The notes: a model not told the origin generated them from the sequence alone. Numbered from the stretch's first letter, positions 16,751-27,595 are shown. The stretch: 64,000 nt of DNA from an uncultured Pelagibacteraceae bacterium (GCA_902589505.1 CACITE010000006.1:1-64000), one strand, 5' to 3'. A program made the numbers and translations.

Positions 16751-17575
16751 TTATTTAAACAAACTTAATATTTTTGAAGCTATTTTGTCATTAAGTATGT
16801 GATACCTTTTCAAAAAAGTGTATATTTTATTAAGAAAAGTATCAGCAAAAATTAGAAATTTATAATAAAAACTATCTTTTGGTCTTCCAACGTAACGCGT
16901 CGTATATAGTTTCATTGGACCTTTTTCTTCTACTAAATAATATAGTTGAATAGATTTTCTCGACACATCAGGTGGCAATTTCATTTTGTCTGGATGTCCA
17001 TGAAAACTTTTTTTATCTGTTTTAAAAATTACGCACCTATTAAAAATAGGAGATATTGATGTGACTTTTTTTTTTACTTTTTCATCCCAAAATTCAAGAT
17101 GGCCATTGTACTCATCAAGCCAATTATGATTTAAATATATAAGAAGGTTCAAAACTCTTTTCCATTTTTTTTCAGTTATGTGTGATATAAAATCTGTATG
17201 AATGTTTAGTGAACCACCATTAAAAACTTGATTTAATCCGCCACCTCCTAAAGCCTTATCTAGGAAAAGATTATTTATACCAGTTATTTTAGTTAGTATA
17301 CTAAGAAACTCTTTAGAACTTAGTTCATCAAGTATTTCGTTTAAATTTTTATCCATATATTTTCGATCAATAAGTCCATATTTTTTATAATTATTGACAA
17401 AACTATAATTTACCCAATTTTCATTTATTTTAAAATTTTCAAGAATTTTTTCAGCACTTTCTTCTAAAAGGAAATTATCAATAACAATATGTTTAAAAGG
17501 AATATTTGACCTAAATTCATTAGAGCATTTTTCAAGCTTATTTGTATCAAAATCTTTTATGGTTAAATGTTTCAT
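16751..17575 (-). CDS. 2OG-Fe(II) oxygenase (prolyl-4-hydroxylase-like fold)
   Basis: A 274-residue non-heme iron dioxygenase. The iron site is seen as NIHTDFI (HxD, about 124-130) and HGHPDK (distal His about 187-189), followed by SRKSIQLYYL, where the Arg would bind 2-oxoglutarate. Between them are LNLLIYLNHNW and YNGHLEFWD, typical of the P4H/2OG-FeII_Oxy_3 family. Such enzymes hydroxylate proteins, sugars or small molecules. It follows a small TPR-like gene and an exostosin-like transferase on the same strand, suggesting a glycan or glycoprotein substrate, but that is inference. Confidence 0.8.
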   Translation of the reverse strand: MKHLTIKDFDTNKLEKCSNEFRSNIPFKHIVIDNFLLEESAEKILENFKINENWVNYSFVNNYKKYGLIDRKYMDKNLNEILDELSSKEFLSILTKITGINNLFLDKALGGGGLNQVFNGGSLNIHTDFISHITEKKWKRVLNLLIYLNHNWLDEYNGHLEFWDEKVKKKVTSISPIFNRCVIFKTDKKSFHGHPDKMKLPPDVSRKSIQLYYLVEEKGPMKLYTTRYVGRPKDSFYYKFLIFADTFLNKIYTFLKRYHILNDKIASKILSLFK

Positions 17576-17583
17576 AATATTAT

Positions 17584-17934
17584 TTAATTTTCTTTTTGGG
17601 AAATTCCTGTCAACTCACTTTTTAGAGAAACTATAGCATTTAATCTCAATTCTGGGTTCGCAACTTTTTTACTTAACTCTTTGTTCCCTAAGATGCCATA
17701 AATTTTTGAAATTAAATTATAAACTTTTTCATTTTCCTCAAATTCTAAAGCGATTAATAATGTATCCAAAGCAATATAATAAAGCTTATTAATGAAAAAT
17801 ATTTTACTTCTTAAATAAAGGTACTCCGAATCCTTAAAAAATTCTGGACCTAGTTTGGAAATCTCGATTTGAGCTAGATCTATCTTTTTATTACCAATTA
17901 ATTTTTCAATATTTTTTAATTTATCTCTATTCAT
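17584..17934 (-). CDS. Small helical-repeat (TPR-like) protein
   Basis: A 116-residue protein with alternating helical segments: KLKNIEKLIGNKKIDLAQIEIS, SEYLYLRSKIFFINKLYYIAL and VYNLISKIYGILGNKELSKK. These look like two to three degenerate TPR units. No enzyme motif or signal sequence. Its ATG overlaps the stop of the upstream exostosin-like gene (ATGA at 17931-17934), and the oxygenase gene follows 9 nt later, so the three probably form one transcript. It may be a scaffold for its neighbours. Confidence 0.6.
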   Translation of the reverse strand: MNRDKLKNIEKLIGNKKIDLAQIEISKLGPEFFKDSEYLYLRSKIFFINKLYYIALDTLLIALEFEENEKVYNLISKIYGILGNKELSKKVANPELRLNAIVSLKSELTGISQKEN

Positions 17935-18818
17935 TGAATTACTTTCTTATTTATCGATTCTTGAAGTTCAATCTTATATTTATTCCACCAATTTTTACAT
18001 TCGTTTTGTTTTTTTTTAATTTCATCTTCGTCCCATCCCTGTATTATAGGTCTTGCATCAGCCCATTTATTAACCTTTATAAATGGATTGTCAGGAAACA
18101 ATCGATCATAGTAATTATAAGCATTTTCTACAATTGGAATACACTCGCATTCCAAAGCCTCATAAACCCTATAAGTTTCTGGGTGAAAAAAACCATTAGG
18201 ACATGGTACAAATTTAGTTGACGATAAAACTTCACTCATTTCTTCAACTGAAATAATTTTTTCATTAAATTTCTGAGTTTTATGACAAAAAAATGGTTCG
18301 ATATCTGAAAATTGATACAGTAGATCATGTCTACTTGACTTGTGAGGCGTGCCTGTAAATGCCCATTTATATTTTCTCTCACTTTTTTTTTTATTTTTAA
18401 GCCCAGATTTGTAACCAATAGGTATACATTTGACTTGTTGATTTTCAAAATATTTATTTGAGCAAAAAGTTCTCCAAACATAATTGCAACTTTTATAAAT
18501 TTTTGATTGATCAAGTCCCGCTTCATCTCCTAAGTGAAATAACATAATTTTTGAACAAACTAATTTGAGTCTATCGTAAAATTCAATTTTGTTTTCGAGA
18601 GAAGAATCTACAATGATCAAAGTATCTCCATTTTCTAGTTTTTCATCTGAATCAATAAGATCATACTTAACTTTTTTTAGAATTTCATAAATCCAAACGT
18701 CTGAGTGTTTTTTATGATATGTTCCCCATTTATAATCAACGGCTTCCTTGCTTTGGATATCTTTATTTTTTGTATTTGTTTTTTTTTGATTATGAGTGTT
18801 CCAAAGTAATTTAATCAT
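17931..18818 (-). CDS. Exostosin-like (GT47-type) glycosyltransferase
   Basis: A 295-residue protein with the C-terminal exostosin pattern: KWAFTGTPHKSSRHDLLYQF (about 149-168), STKFVPCPNGFFHPETYRVYEALECECIPIV (residues about 199-229) and a late Asp/Asn-rich segment. The PETYR.YEAL.C.CIP arrangement is the family donor-binding region. It probably transfers a sugar to a surface glycan or protein. It heads the small operon with the TPR-like gene and the 2OG oxygenase, and lies 14 nt downstream of rpoD on the same strand. Confidence 0.75.
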   Translation of the reverse strand: MIKLLWNTHNQKKTNTKNKDIQSKEAVDYKWGTYHKKHSDVWIYEILKKVKYDLIDSDEKLENGDTLIIVDSSLENKIEFYDRLKLVCSKIMLFHLGDEAGLDQSKIYKSCNYVWRTFCSNKYFENQQVKCIPIGYKSGLKNKKKSERKYKWAFTGTPHKSSRHDLLYQFSDIEPFFCHKTQKFNEKIISVEEMSEVLSSTKFVPCPNGFFHPETYRVYEALECECIPIVENAYNYYDRLFPDNPFIKVNKWADARPIIQGWDEDEIKKKQNECKNWWNKYKIELQESINKKVIQ

Positions 18819-18832
18819 TTCAGATTAAAATT

Positions 18833-20729
18833 TTATTTTTCTAAGAAGCTTTTTAAATGTTTTGATCTGCTGGGATGTTTAAGTTTTCTCAAAGCTTTAG
18901 CTTCAATTTGTCTGATTCTCTCTCTGGTCACAGAAAATTGTAGACCAACTTCTTCCAAGGTGTGGTCGGTATTCATTCCTATACCAAAACGCATTCTTAA
19001 AACTCTTTCTTCTCTTGGTGTAAGAGTTGCGAGAATTTTTGTAGTAGATTCTCCTAAGTTGGATCTGATTGATGCATCAAGAGGCTGAAGTGCATTTTGA
19101 TCTTCAATAAAATCTCCGAGACTACTATCTTCCTCATCGCCAACTGGTGTTTCCAAGGACACAGGTTCCTTTGAAATTTTTAGAACTTTTCTTACTCTAT
19201 CTAAAGGCATCGCCAATTTTTTTGCTAGCTCTTCAGGTGTAGGTTCTCTTCCATGTTCACTTAAAATCTGTCTAGATGTTCTTACTATTTTGTTAATTGT
19301 TTCAATCATGTGTACTGGTATTCTTATTGTTCTAGCTTGATCAGCTATAGATCTTGTAATTGCTTGTCTAATCCACCAAGTTGCATAAGTTGAGAATTTA
19401 TAGCCTCTTTGATATTCAAATTTATCAACTGCTTTCATTAAACCAATATTACCCTCTTGAATTAGATCCAAAAATTGTAAACCTCTATTTGTGTATTTTT
19501 TTGCAATAGATATTACAAGTCGCAAATTAGCTTCTACCATTTCTTTTTTTGCCATTCTTGACTCTTTTTCACCTTTTTGGATTTTGTGTACAAGTCTTTT
19601 AAACTCACTAATTGGCAAACCTATTTTTTTACTAAACTCGATTAATCTTTCTCTTATTTCATTAAATTCTTTTTTGTTTTTTTTAAAAAAAACTTTTCCA
19701 AATATCGTTTTCGTTTAAAAAACTTTCAAAATTTTGATTAATTTCGTTTCCTATGTAATATTTTAAAAACTCTTCTCTAGAAATTTTATTATCAATAGCT
19801 GATCTCATTAGAATTCCCTCTAGAGAGTTAATTTTTTTAATTTCTTGATAATGCATCTGGACTAAATTTTCTAATACTGATGGATTAAGTTGGAGTATTT
19901 CAATTTTTTTAATTATAAAATCCTGTAATTTTTTATAATTTCTTTCTTTTGAAGATGTAAATGATTTACCTTGTAAAGAACAAGTTAACTTATCATTTTG
20001 AACTTTGAGAAGTTTGGCATAATACTTACAAAGTAAATTTATTGTTGAAATTATTTTAGGTTTAATTTCCTCTTCCATTGCAGCAAGAGATAAATTGAAT
20101 TCATCTTCTGGGTCAAAATCTTCGTTCTTGGAATCTTCCGATTCTTTTTTATCTAATAATTCTTTTTTATTATTTGATTCTTTGTTCTGATTTAAATTTT
20201 CTTTAGATTCCTTATTTTTATTTTTTTTGGTAATTGACCCTTCTTCTTCAGAATCAATATATGCAGAGTCTATATCAATAATTTCCCTAACCAATAGTTC
20301 GTTTTTTTCTAGTTTTTCTTTCCATTCAAAAACTTTCTTGGCTGTTATTGGACTTTGGAAAAGTCCATTCGTCATAACATTTTTTCCAGCCTCTATTCTT
20401 TTTGCAATTGCAATTTCCCCTTCGCGAGAAAGCAGCTCTACTCCCCCCATTTCTCTCAGATACATTCTTATAGGGTCGTCACTTTTGTCGATGCTTTTAT
20501 CTTTTTCGTTTGAAGATACGGTTTCCTTTTTTTTAGTTAAACGATAATCGGATTTTTTTTCGACAAGACAGACTTTGTTGTCAAAAATATGTAAAAAAGC
20601 TTGTTCTACATTTTCTTGACTAAAATGTCTTTTGCCAAGTGATTTTCCCAATTCTTCATAGGTAATAAAACCTCGATGAAGTCCTTTGTCTAATAATCTC
20701 TTAAATGATTTGGTAATTAATCTTTCCAC
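18833..20729 (-). CDS. rpoD: RpoD, primary sigma factor sigma-70 (frameshifted in this sequence)
   Basis: Housekeeping sigma factor. The N-terminal frame (ATG 20729, 348 codons) holds region 1.1, [22 protein letters not shown] (region 1.2) and a long acidic non-conserved insert. It stops after DIWKSFF at 19683. The other frame, from about 19676 down to 18833, holds regions 2-4: [56 protein letters not shown] and [18 protein letters not shown]. Joining needs removal of one base from the coding-strand T8 run (plus-strand A8, 19685-19692), giving [19 protein letters not shown] and a normal protein of about 631 residues. As rpoD is essential, the gene must work in the cell, so either the base call is wrong or expression corrects it. 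dnaG lies just upstream, the usual order. Confidence 0.93.
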
Positions 20730-20801
20730 TATATTTATACCTTTAATAACTAAATAGAGGACTCATATATAATATTTAAATTAATAAAATCCAGCGGTTA
20801 T

Positions 20802-22589
20802 TTATCCCCTTTTTAATTGGTTTCTCAAGGACAAAAGTTCAGAATAAAGGCTTTCGTCAAGATTTACTGAAACTTTATCCTCTAAAAAATCTATTTTTTT
20901 ACGTAATTCTATTTTTTTAATTTCTTCCACTATTTCACTAAACATAGAAATTATGTCAGAATCATTTTTATTTTTACAAATTGTTTTTACAGGAGCATTA
21001 ATATTAATATTATCAATTATCTCTTTGAACTTTTGATCAAAATCTCCAAATTCTATTTTTTTTCTATCAAAGAATTTTTCTGAAATTAAATAATCAATTA
21101 ATTTTTTTTTAAAATCATTAGTTGTAGTATTGGAAAATGTTACCTCCGATATCAATTCAATTTTTTTTCTAAAAATATCTAGATTATTCATAACTAAAAA
21201 CAAAATTGAAAATTCTTTTAATTCTCTTTCTCCAAATTTGCTTCTCTGTTTATGTACTTCTTTAGTTTTTTGAAGAGGATTCATTATCTTTTTAAATTTA
21301 AAAAAATTACTTCTAGAATAATTCATATTTGGTGTAAGTTTATTAATTTTCTTATTAAAATTATCCAAAAAATATTTTGCTAAAGTTTTGTCTTTCATGT
21401 CATGACATAAAGATTTAATTTTTCGTTCAAACAATGTCAACGAATGAGGGTCATTTTCATTTACATCCTGAAAATAAGAATTCCAAATAAATTCCTGAAT
21501 TTCTATTTTGCTATCTATAAGTTTTAAAAACGATTCTTTTCCCTTTTCATTTATATAAGAATCTGGATCTAAATTTTCAGGCAATTTTAAAAAGTAAATA
21601 TGAAAATCAGCTTTCAATAACGGAAATAATCTTTCTGCAGCTCTAAGTGCAGCTTGTTGACCGCTAACGTCACCATCTAAACAAATAATAGGGTTTTTAA
21701 AAAATTTCCAAATTAAATCTAGCTGTCTTTCTGTTAGTGCCGTTCCTAAACTAGCCACAGCATTCTTAACACCGACTCTGTGTAAATTTATAACATCCAT
21801 ATAGCCTTCAACTATAAGAACTTCTTCCATTTTGCTTCTGCATTCTTTAGCAGAGTTGATGTTATATAAATTGCTACCTTTTTTATAAAATTCAGTTTCC
21901 GGAGAGTTTATATATTTTGCATAAGCTGTTTTTGAAAAAGCTCTTCCTCCTATAGCAAAAACTGAACCATTTAAATTTTTAACTGGAAAAATAATTCTAT
22001 TTCTAAATCTATCTACGTATTTTTTTTTATTTTCATCAAAATAATATATGCCTGAAGCAACAATATGCTTTTCTTCAAATTCTTTATTTAATAATTCAAA
22101 AAAATTCTTTTTATCTGAGGCAAAACCAATTTTAAAAAAAATAATTTCTTTTTCAGAAACCATTCTTTTGCTCAGATATCTGTTGACCTCTGGACACTTT
22201 CCTGAAATCAATTCTTCATGACACAAATTTATATATTTCTCTAAAATTACATTGTAAATTTTCCATCTATTTTCTTTTTCTTCATCATGTTTGGTAAATC
22301 TATATGGTGGCATACCGGCATCTGATGCTAGCTCTCTTACAGCCTCACCAAATTTATAGTTTTTTGTTTTCATTAAAAAATCAAAAATATTTCCATGTTC
22401 TGATGAACTAAAGCAGTGATAAAAACCTTTTTCATCATTTACTGTAAACGAAGGTGTTTTTTCATTTTTAAAAGGAGACAAACCAATAAATTCTTTACCA
22501 CGTTTTTTCAATTTTACATGTTTGCCAACAACCTGAGAAACTTTTATTCTTAATTTAATTTCTTCAAGATATTCTTTAGGATATTTCAT
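20802..22589 (-). CDS. dnaG: DnaG, DNA primase
   Basis: Synthesises RNA primers at the replication fork. The 595 residues comprise an N-terminal zinc-type domain, the TOPRIM core and a C-terminal helicase-interaction domain. The catalytic core shows VEGYMDVINLHRVGVKNAVASLGTAL (EGYMD about 260) and CLDGDVSGQQAALRA (DGD about 308). The zinc motif is degenerate: where the classical CHC2 ligands would be, this protein has GLSPFKNEKTPSF and YHCFSSSEHG, keeping one Cys. Alphaproteobacterial primases commonly show such loss, to my knowledge. It overlaps yqeY by 4 nt and precedes rpoD. Confidence 0.95.
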   Translation of the reverse strand: MKYPKEYLEEIKLRIKVSQVVGKHVKLKKRGKEFIGLSPFKNEKTPSFTVNDEKGFYHCFSSSEHGNIFDFLMKTKNYKFGEAVRELASDAGMPPYRFTKHDEEKENRWKIYNVILEKYINLCHEELISGKCPEVNRYLSKRMVSEKEIIFFKIGFASDKKNFFELLNKEFEEKHIVASGIYYFDENKKKYVDRFRNRIIFPVKNLNGSVFAIGGRAFSKTAYAKYINSPETEFYKKGSNLYNINSAKECRSKMEEVLIVEGYMDVINLHRVGVKNAVASLGTALTERQLDLIWKFFKNPIICLDGDVSGQQAALRAAERLFPLLKADFHIYFLKLPENLDPDSYINEKGKESFLKLIDSKIEIQEFIWNSYFQDVNENDPHSLTLFERKIKSLCHDMKDKTLAKYFLDNFNKKINKLTPNMNYSRSNFFKFKKIMNPLQKTKEVHKQRSKFGERELKEFSILFLVMNNLDIFRKKIELISEVTFSNTTTNDFKKKLIDYLISEKFFDRKKIEFGDFDQKFKEIIDNININAPVKTICKNKNDSDIISMFSEIVEEIKKIELRKKIDFLEDKVSVNLDESLYSELLSLRNQLKRG

Positions 22590-23047
22590 TTATTCAATAA
22601 TTCTTTCACAATTAAATTTACTTTTGAAAAATCAATTAAGTCAGAATATTTTTTTTTCAACATTCCCATAATTTTTCCCATGTCCTTAGGGCTCGAGGCT
22701 CCAACTGATTTTATAACTTCCTTACATATTTTTTTTGTTTCCTCTTCGCTAAGTTGTTTTGGTAAAAAAGCGTCGATTATTTTAATTTCCTCTTCTTCTA
22801 TTCCTAATAATTCGTGCCTTCCTCCTTTTTTGTATAAATCGGCAGATTCTTGTCTTTGTTTTTTCATTTTTCTTAAAACTTTTATAATTTCTTGGTCATT
22901 TGATTCTTCCTTTTTTCCCTCTGTTCTTTTGGCAATATCGCGTTCTTTTACAGCTGCCAAAATTAACCTAAAAGTAGAAATTAAAGTTTTGTTTTTGTTT
23001 TTTAAAGCAGCATTAAACTGTTCATTTATTTTTTTTCGTAATGTCAT
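22586..23047 (-). CDS. yqeY: GatB/YqeY domain protein
   Basis: A 153-residue helical protein with the YqeY layout: MTLRKKINEQFNAALKNKNK start, STFRLILAAVKERDIAKR, IIKVLRKMKKQRQESADLYKKGGR and a C-terminal GatB-like tail (DMGKIMGMLKKKYSDLID). It resembles the tRNA-binding tail of the amidotransferase subunit GatB; the stand-alone role is not settled. The frame is open to a TTG at 23065, but the ATG at 23047 gives the conserved family start. In the yqeY-dnaG-rpoD order it is the first gene of a minus-strand operon divergent from carA. Confidence 0.88.
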   Translation of the reverse strand: MTLRKKINEQFNAALKNKNKTLISTFRLILAAVKERDIAKRTEGKKEESNDQEIIKVLRKMKKQRQESADLYKKGGRHELLGIEEEEIKIIDAFLPKQLSEEETKKICKEVIKSVGASSPKDMGKIMGMLKKKYSDLIDFSKVNLIVKELLNK

Positions 23048-23110
23048 GATGTATAAAAATGTCAATTTACTTTACTCATGAAATTTCTTCAAAAGAAAAA
23101 AAATTCTATC

Positions 23111-23139
23111 TTGACGAGATAAAATGTTTTTCATATGTT
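23111..23139 (+). promoter_or_regulatory. Possible carAB promoter
   Basis: TTGACG (23111-23116), a 17-nt spacer and TATGTT (23134-23139) lie in the 134-nt gap between divergent yqeY and carA. The -35 is close to consensus, the -10 is weak. Transcription would start about 35 nt before carA. No arginine-operator-like palindrome was seen. Confidence 0.35.
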
Positions 23140-23181
23140 GCGCAAAATCATGTTTTATAGTAAAAGCCTTTAACTCATGAG

Positions 23182-24393
23182 TTGTATTTGGTAGTAAAAA
23201 CAAATTTAAACCATACATCAAAAGATAATCTTAAAAAGATTTATCCTACAGGCGTTCTAGTTTTAGAAGATGGCAGTTTTTTCAAAGGTAATGGATTTGG
23301 GTTTGAAAGCACAATTACTGGAGAAGTTTGTTTTAACACTTCCATAACAGGTTATCAGGAAATAATATCAGATCCTTCTTATGCTGGACAAATAATTAAT
23401 TTTACTTTCCCTCACATTGGTAACGTCGGAACAAATAATGACGATCATGAATCTGACAAAATATGGACTAGAGGAGTAATTTTTAATTCTGAAATTACAA
23501 ATCCCTCAAACTATAGAGCTTTAAAACATTTGGACCATTGGTTAAAAAAAAATAAAATCGTAGGTATTACTGGTTTAGATACTAGACGTTTGACAAACTT
23601 TATAAGAGACAAAGGTGCTCCTAAAGGCACTATTTCCTATTCCAAAAAAGGAAAATTTAATATTAATAAATTAAAAAATTTATCAAATAAATGGGGTGGC
23701 TTAAAAAATTTAGATTTGGCTGAAGAAGTTACGACCAAAAAAAATTATAAATGGTCTGGATTTAAAACCTGGAAAAAAGAAAGTCGATTTTTAAAAAATA
23801 AAACTAAATCATTTAAAATTGTAGCAATTGACTATGGAATAAAAAAAAATATTCTAAGATATTTTTCTGATTTTAAATGTGAGGTTAATATAGTTTCTTG
23901 TAAGACAAATGCAGAAAAAATATTAACGATGAAGCCTGATGGTGTATTTTTATCTAACGGACCAGGTGACCCGGCCGCCACAGGGAAATATGCGATTGGA
24001 ATTATTAAAACTTTAATTAAAAAAGGAATACCTATTTTTGGTATTTGTCTTGGACATCAAATACTTGCGTTAGCTCTAGGTGCAAAAACAAAAAAAATGA
24101 AACTTGGACATAGAGGAGCTAATCATCCAGTTAAGAATCTAATTAATAACAATGTAGAAATTACATCTCAAAATCATGGGTTTGAAATTGTTAAAGAAAG
24201 CCTACCAAAGAACGTTGAGATAACCCACAAATCATTATTTGATAATTGCATTGAAGGAATTAGATTAAAAAATAAACCTATTTTTTCAGTTCAGTACCAT
24301 CCGGAGTCAAATCCTGGCCCACAAGATAGCGTTTATTTATTTCAAGAATTTATTAACAATATTAAAAAAAATGCCAAAAAGAAAAGATCTTAA
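23182..24393 (+). CDS. carA: CarA, carbamoyl-phosphate synthase small subunit
   Basis: Glutamine amidotransferase subunit that supplies ammonia to CarB for carbamoyl phosphate, used in pyrimidine and arginine synthesis. The 403 residues hold the CarA N-terminal domain ([42 protein letters not shown]) and a class I glutaminase domain: [11 protein letters not shown] (about 256-266), the nucleophile Cys in [15 protein letters not shown] (about 293) and the His/Glu pair in [11 protein letters not shown]. The start is uncertain: TTG at 23182 or 23188 is the likeliest because no ATG fits. It overlaps carB by 23 nt. Confidence 0.95.
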   Translation: MYLVVKTNLNHTSKDNLKKIYPTGVLVLEDGSFFKGNGFGFESTITGEVCFNTSITGYQEIISDPSYAGQIINFTFPHIGNVGTNNDDHESDKIWTRGVIFNSEITNPSNYRALKHLDHWLKKNKIVGITGLDTRRLTNFIRDKGAPKGTISYSKKGKFNINKLKNLSNKWGGLKNLDLAEEVTTKKNYKWSGFKTWKKESRFLKNKTKSFKIVAIDYGIKKNILRYFSDFKCEVNIVSCKTNAEKILTMKPDGVFLSNGPGDPAATGKYAIGIIKTLIKKGIPIFGICLGHQILALALGAKTKKMKLGHRGANHPVKNLINNNVEITSQNHGFEIVKESLPKNVEITHKSLFDNCIEGIRLKNKPIFSVQYHPESNPGPQDSVYLFQEFINNIKKNAKKKRS

Positions 24394-27300
24394 AAAAATT
24401 TTAGTGGTAGGAGCAGGTCCAATAATTATAGGACAAGCTTGCGAGTTTGATTACTCAGGTACTCAAGCATGCAAGGCATTAAAAGATGAAGGTTATAAAG
24501 TAATTTTAATAAATTCAAACCCCGCTACTATAATGACAGACCCGGGAGTAGCGGATAAAACTTATATTGAACCAATCACAAAAGAAATTTTAGAAAAAAT
24601 ATTAATAAAAGAAAAACCTGATGCTATTTTACCAACCATGGGGGGTCAAACTGCCTTAAATTTAGCAATGGAAGCTGAAAAAAGTGGTCTCTTAAAAAAA
24701 TATAAAATTGAATTAATAGGAGCAAATTCTAAAGCAATTTCAAATGCAGAAGACAGAAAAAAATTTAGAAAAAATATGTCTGACATTGGTTTAGATCTTC
24801 CAAAATCAGATATAGTTAAAAATCTAAAACAAGCAAAAAAAAGCTTAAAAAAAATAGGCTTGCCAGCGATCATTAGACCAGCTTTTACGCTTGGAGGTCT
24901 TGGAAGTGGTATTGCTAAAAGTAAAAAAGAATTTTTTAAAATTATAAAAGCAGGCTTAGAAGCATCGCCTGTGACTCAAGTTTTAGTCGAAGAATGTCTA
25001 GAAGGTTGGAAGGAATTTGAAATGGAGGTTGTAAGAGATAAACATGACAACTGCATTATTATATGTTCAATAGAAAATGTAGATCCCATGGGAATTCACA
25101 CGGGGGACTCTATTACGATAGCACCAGCTTTAACGTTAACAGATAAAGAGTATCAAATAATGAGGAATGCTTCGATAGCATGCCTTAGAAAAATTGGAGT
25201 TGAAACCGGTGGTTCCAATGTTCAGTTTGCCATAAATCCAAAAAATGGAAGGATGGTAATAATAGAAATGAATCCTAGAGTATCGAGATCATCAGCGCTA
25301 GCCTCAAAAGCTACTGGTTTTCCAATAGCCAAGGTCGCAACAAAACTTGCTATAGGTTACACACTCGATGAGTTAAAAAATGAAATTACAAAAGTAACCC
25401 CGGCATCCTTTGAACCAACAATAGATTATGTAGTTACTAAAATTCCAAGATTTACTTTTGAAAAATTTTCTACAACTCCAGCAATATTGGGAACTTCAAT
25501 GAAGTCTGTTGGTGAAGCAATGGCAATTGGCAGAAACTTTAAAGAATCTCTACAAAAAGCTTTGGTTTCTCTAGAAGTTGGTTTTTCAGGATTAGATAAA
25601 ATTTTTGATTTAAGTAGAAAAGAAATTGAAAAAAAATTGAAAATAAATATTCCAAATAGAATTTTACTTATCGCTGAAGCAATTCGTAAAAAAATTAAAA
25701 TTAGTAAAATTTACAAATTGTCAAAAGTAGATCCTTGGTTTTTAGAACAAATTAAAGAAATTATAGAAGCTGAAAATAATATCTTGAAAAAAGGCCTACC
25801 TAAAAACTTTAATGAATTTAATAGAATTAAATCAATAGGGTTTTCTGATAAAAAATTATCCCAATTATCTAACTTAAAAGAAAAAATTGTTAGAAAAAAA
25901 AGATTAGCTTTAAATATTTTTCCAGTGTTTAAAAAAGTAGATACTTGTGCGGCTGAATTTAAATCTTTTACACCTTATATGTATTCAACATATCAAAGAA
26001 ACCTTATGCTTAAAACTGAATGTGAAGCAAATCCATCATCTAAAAAGAAAATAATTATTTTAGGTGGAGGACCTAATAGAATTGGCCAAGGTATAGAGTT
26101 CGATTACTGTTGTTGCCAAGCAAGTTTTGCTTTGAAGGAAGCTGGATATGAAACGATAATGATAAATTGTAATCCTGAAACTGTTTCTACTGATTATGAT
26201 ACTAGTGATAGATTATACTTTGAGCCTTTAATTGAAGAATATGTACACAACATAATATTAAAAGAAAAATCTAAAGGTAATTTGCTAGGTATAATTGCTC
26301 AATTTGGTGGACAAACTCCTATTAAATTAGCAAAATTTCTTCATGAAAATTCACTTCCTATTTTAGGTACTCAGTATTCTTCAATTGATCTTGCGGAAGA
26401 TAGAGACAGATTTAGAAAACTTTTAATTAATTTAAAACTAAAACAGGCAGATAGTGGAATTGCAAAATCCTATAAAGAAGCAATAAAAATTGCTAATAAA
26501 ATTGGTTTACCTTTAGTTGTTAGACCTTCTTATGTTTTGGGTGGTAGAGCAATGGAAATTGTTCATGAAAGAACTCAACTAAAAGATTTTGTGGAAGAAG
26601 CTTTTAAAGCTGCAGAAAATAACCCAATATTAATTGATAAATTTATTAATAATGCAATGGAAGTTGATGTTGATGCTATTTCAGATGGAAGTGAAGTATT
26701 TGTTGCTGGAATCATGCAGCATATCGAGGAGGCAGGCATTCATTCAGGTGACTCAGCGTGCTGTTTGCCTCCAGTTGCTATTAAAAAAGAACTAATAGCT
26801 GAAATTAAAAATCAAACTAAAAAATTAGCATTAGCATTAAAAGTAAAAGGATTTATGAATGTGCAGTATGCAATAAAAAATGATGAAATTTATATTATTG
26901 AAGTAAACCCAAGAGCAAGTAGAACTGTTCCGTTTGTTTCAAAAGCCAAAGGAATTTCTTTAGCAAAAATTGCTTCAAGAGTAATGACGGGCGAAAAGTT
27001 ATCAAAGTTCAATTTAGTAAATAAAAACAAAAATATTTTTGCTGTGAAAGAAGCTGTATTTCCGTTTAATAAATTTCCAAATGTTGATGTTTTGCTAGGA
27101 CCTGAAATGAAATCTACAGGAGAGGTAATGGGAATGGATAAAGATTTTGGTCTTGCATACGCAAAAAGTCAAATTTCTTCAGGGAATTCATTGCCTACAA
27201 AAGGATTAGCATTTATCTCTTTAAAAGATAAACATAAAAATGAAGGGATAGATTTAGCTAAAAAATTAGTTGAATTAAATTTTACTCTTTGCGGCACTGA

Positions 27301-27595
27301 GGGAACTGCAAATGCAATTCAAAAAAATGGTATTAAATGCAAAAAAATAAATAAAGTTAGTGGAGGATCTCCCCATATTGTTGATGTGTTAAATGCAAAA
27401 AAAATTGCATTAGTAATCAATACTGGAGGTGGTAAACGCGCTTATCGTATTCTCGATTCGACATCCTTAAGAAGAGCTACATTAATTAATAAAGTTCCGT
27501 ATTGTACAAATATGTCTACTGCTTATGCTTGTTTGGAAGGTATAAAATCACTTAAATCGAAAAAAATTAATGTAAGAGCTATTCAAGAACTTTAG
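24371..27595 (+). CDS. carB: CarB, carbamoyl-phosphate synthase large subunit
   Basis: The 1074-residue synthetase subunit: two homologous ATP-grasp halves, one phosphorylating bicarbonate and one phosphorylating carbamate, plus a C-terminal MGS-like allosteric domain. Seen in the first half are [21 protein letters not shown] (about 12-32), MGGQTALNL and [14 protein letters not shown]. In the second half are [19 protein letters not shown] (about 560), [10 protein letters not shown] and [14 protein letters not shown]. The MGS domain starts near 940 ([15 protein letters not shown]). The start overlaps carA. The stop shares a TTAG tetranucleotide with the convergent oxygenase gene. Confidence 0.97.
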   Translation: MPKRKDLKKILVVGAGPIIIGQACEFDYSGTQACKALKDEGYKVILINSNPATIMTDPGVADKTYIEPITKEILEKILIKEKPDAILPTMGGQTALNLAMEAEKSGLLKKYKIELIGANSKAISNAEDRKKFRKNMSDIGLDLPKSDIVKNLKQAKKSLKKIGLPAIIRPAFTLGGLGSGIAKSKKEFFKIIKAGLEASPVTQVLVEECLEGWKEFEMEVVRDKHDNCIIICSIENVDPMGIHTGDSITIAPALTLTDKEYQIMRNASIACLRKIGVETGGSNVQFAINPKNGRMVIIEMNPRVSRSSALASKATGFPIAKVATKLAIGYTLDELKNEITKVTPASFEPTIDYVVTKIPRFTFEKFSTTPAILGTSMKSVGEAMAIGRNFKESLQKALVSLEVGFSGLDKIFDLSRKEIEKKLKINIPNRILLIAEAIRKKIKISKIYKLSKVDPWFLEQIKEIIEAENNILKKGLPKNFNEFNRIKSIGFSDKKLSQLSNLKEKIVRKKRLALNIFPVFKKVDTCAAEFKSFTPYMYSTYQRNLMLKTECEANPSSKKKIIILGGGPNRIGQGIEFDYCCCQASFALKEAGYETIMINCNPETVSTDYDTSDRLYFEPLIEEYVHNIILKEKSKGNLLGIIAQFGGQTPIKLAKFLHENSLPILGTQYSSIDLAEDRDRFRKLLINLKLKQADSGIAKSYKEAIKIANKIGLPLVVRPSYVLGGRAMEIVHERTQLKDFVEEAFKAAENNPILIDKFINNAMEVDVDAISDGSEVFVAGIMQHIEEAGIHSGDSACCLPPVAIKKELIAEIKNQTKKLALALKVKGFMNVQYAIKNDEIYIIEVNPRASRTVPFVSKAKGISLAKIASRVMTGEKLSKFNLVNKNKNIFAVKEAVFPFNKFPNVDVLLGPEMKSTGEVMGMDKDFGLAYAKSQISSGNSLPTKGLAFISLKDKHKNEGIDLAKKLVELNFTLCGTEGTANAIQKNGIKCKKINKVSGGSPHIVDVLNAKKIALVINTGGGKRAYRILDSTSLRRATLINKVPYCTNMSTAYACLEGIKSLKSKKINVRAIQEL

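Noticed and set aside
13046-20757. Identical 15-mer TTAATAACTAAATAG upstream of a GT17 gene and between dnaG and rpoD
   Set aside because: Many AT-only 15-mers are expected to recur by chance in 64 kb of this composition; flanks are unrelated.
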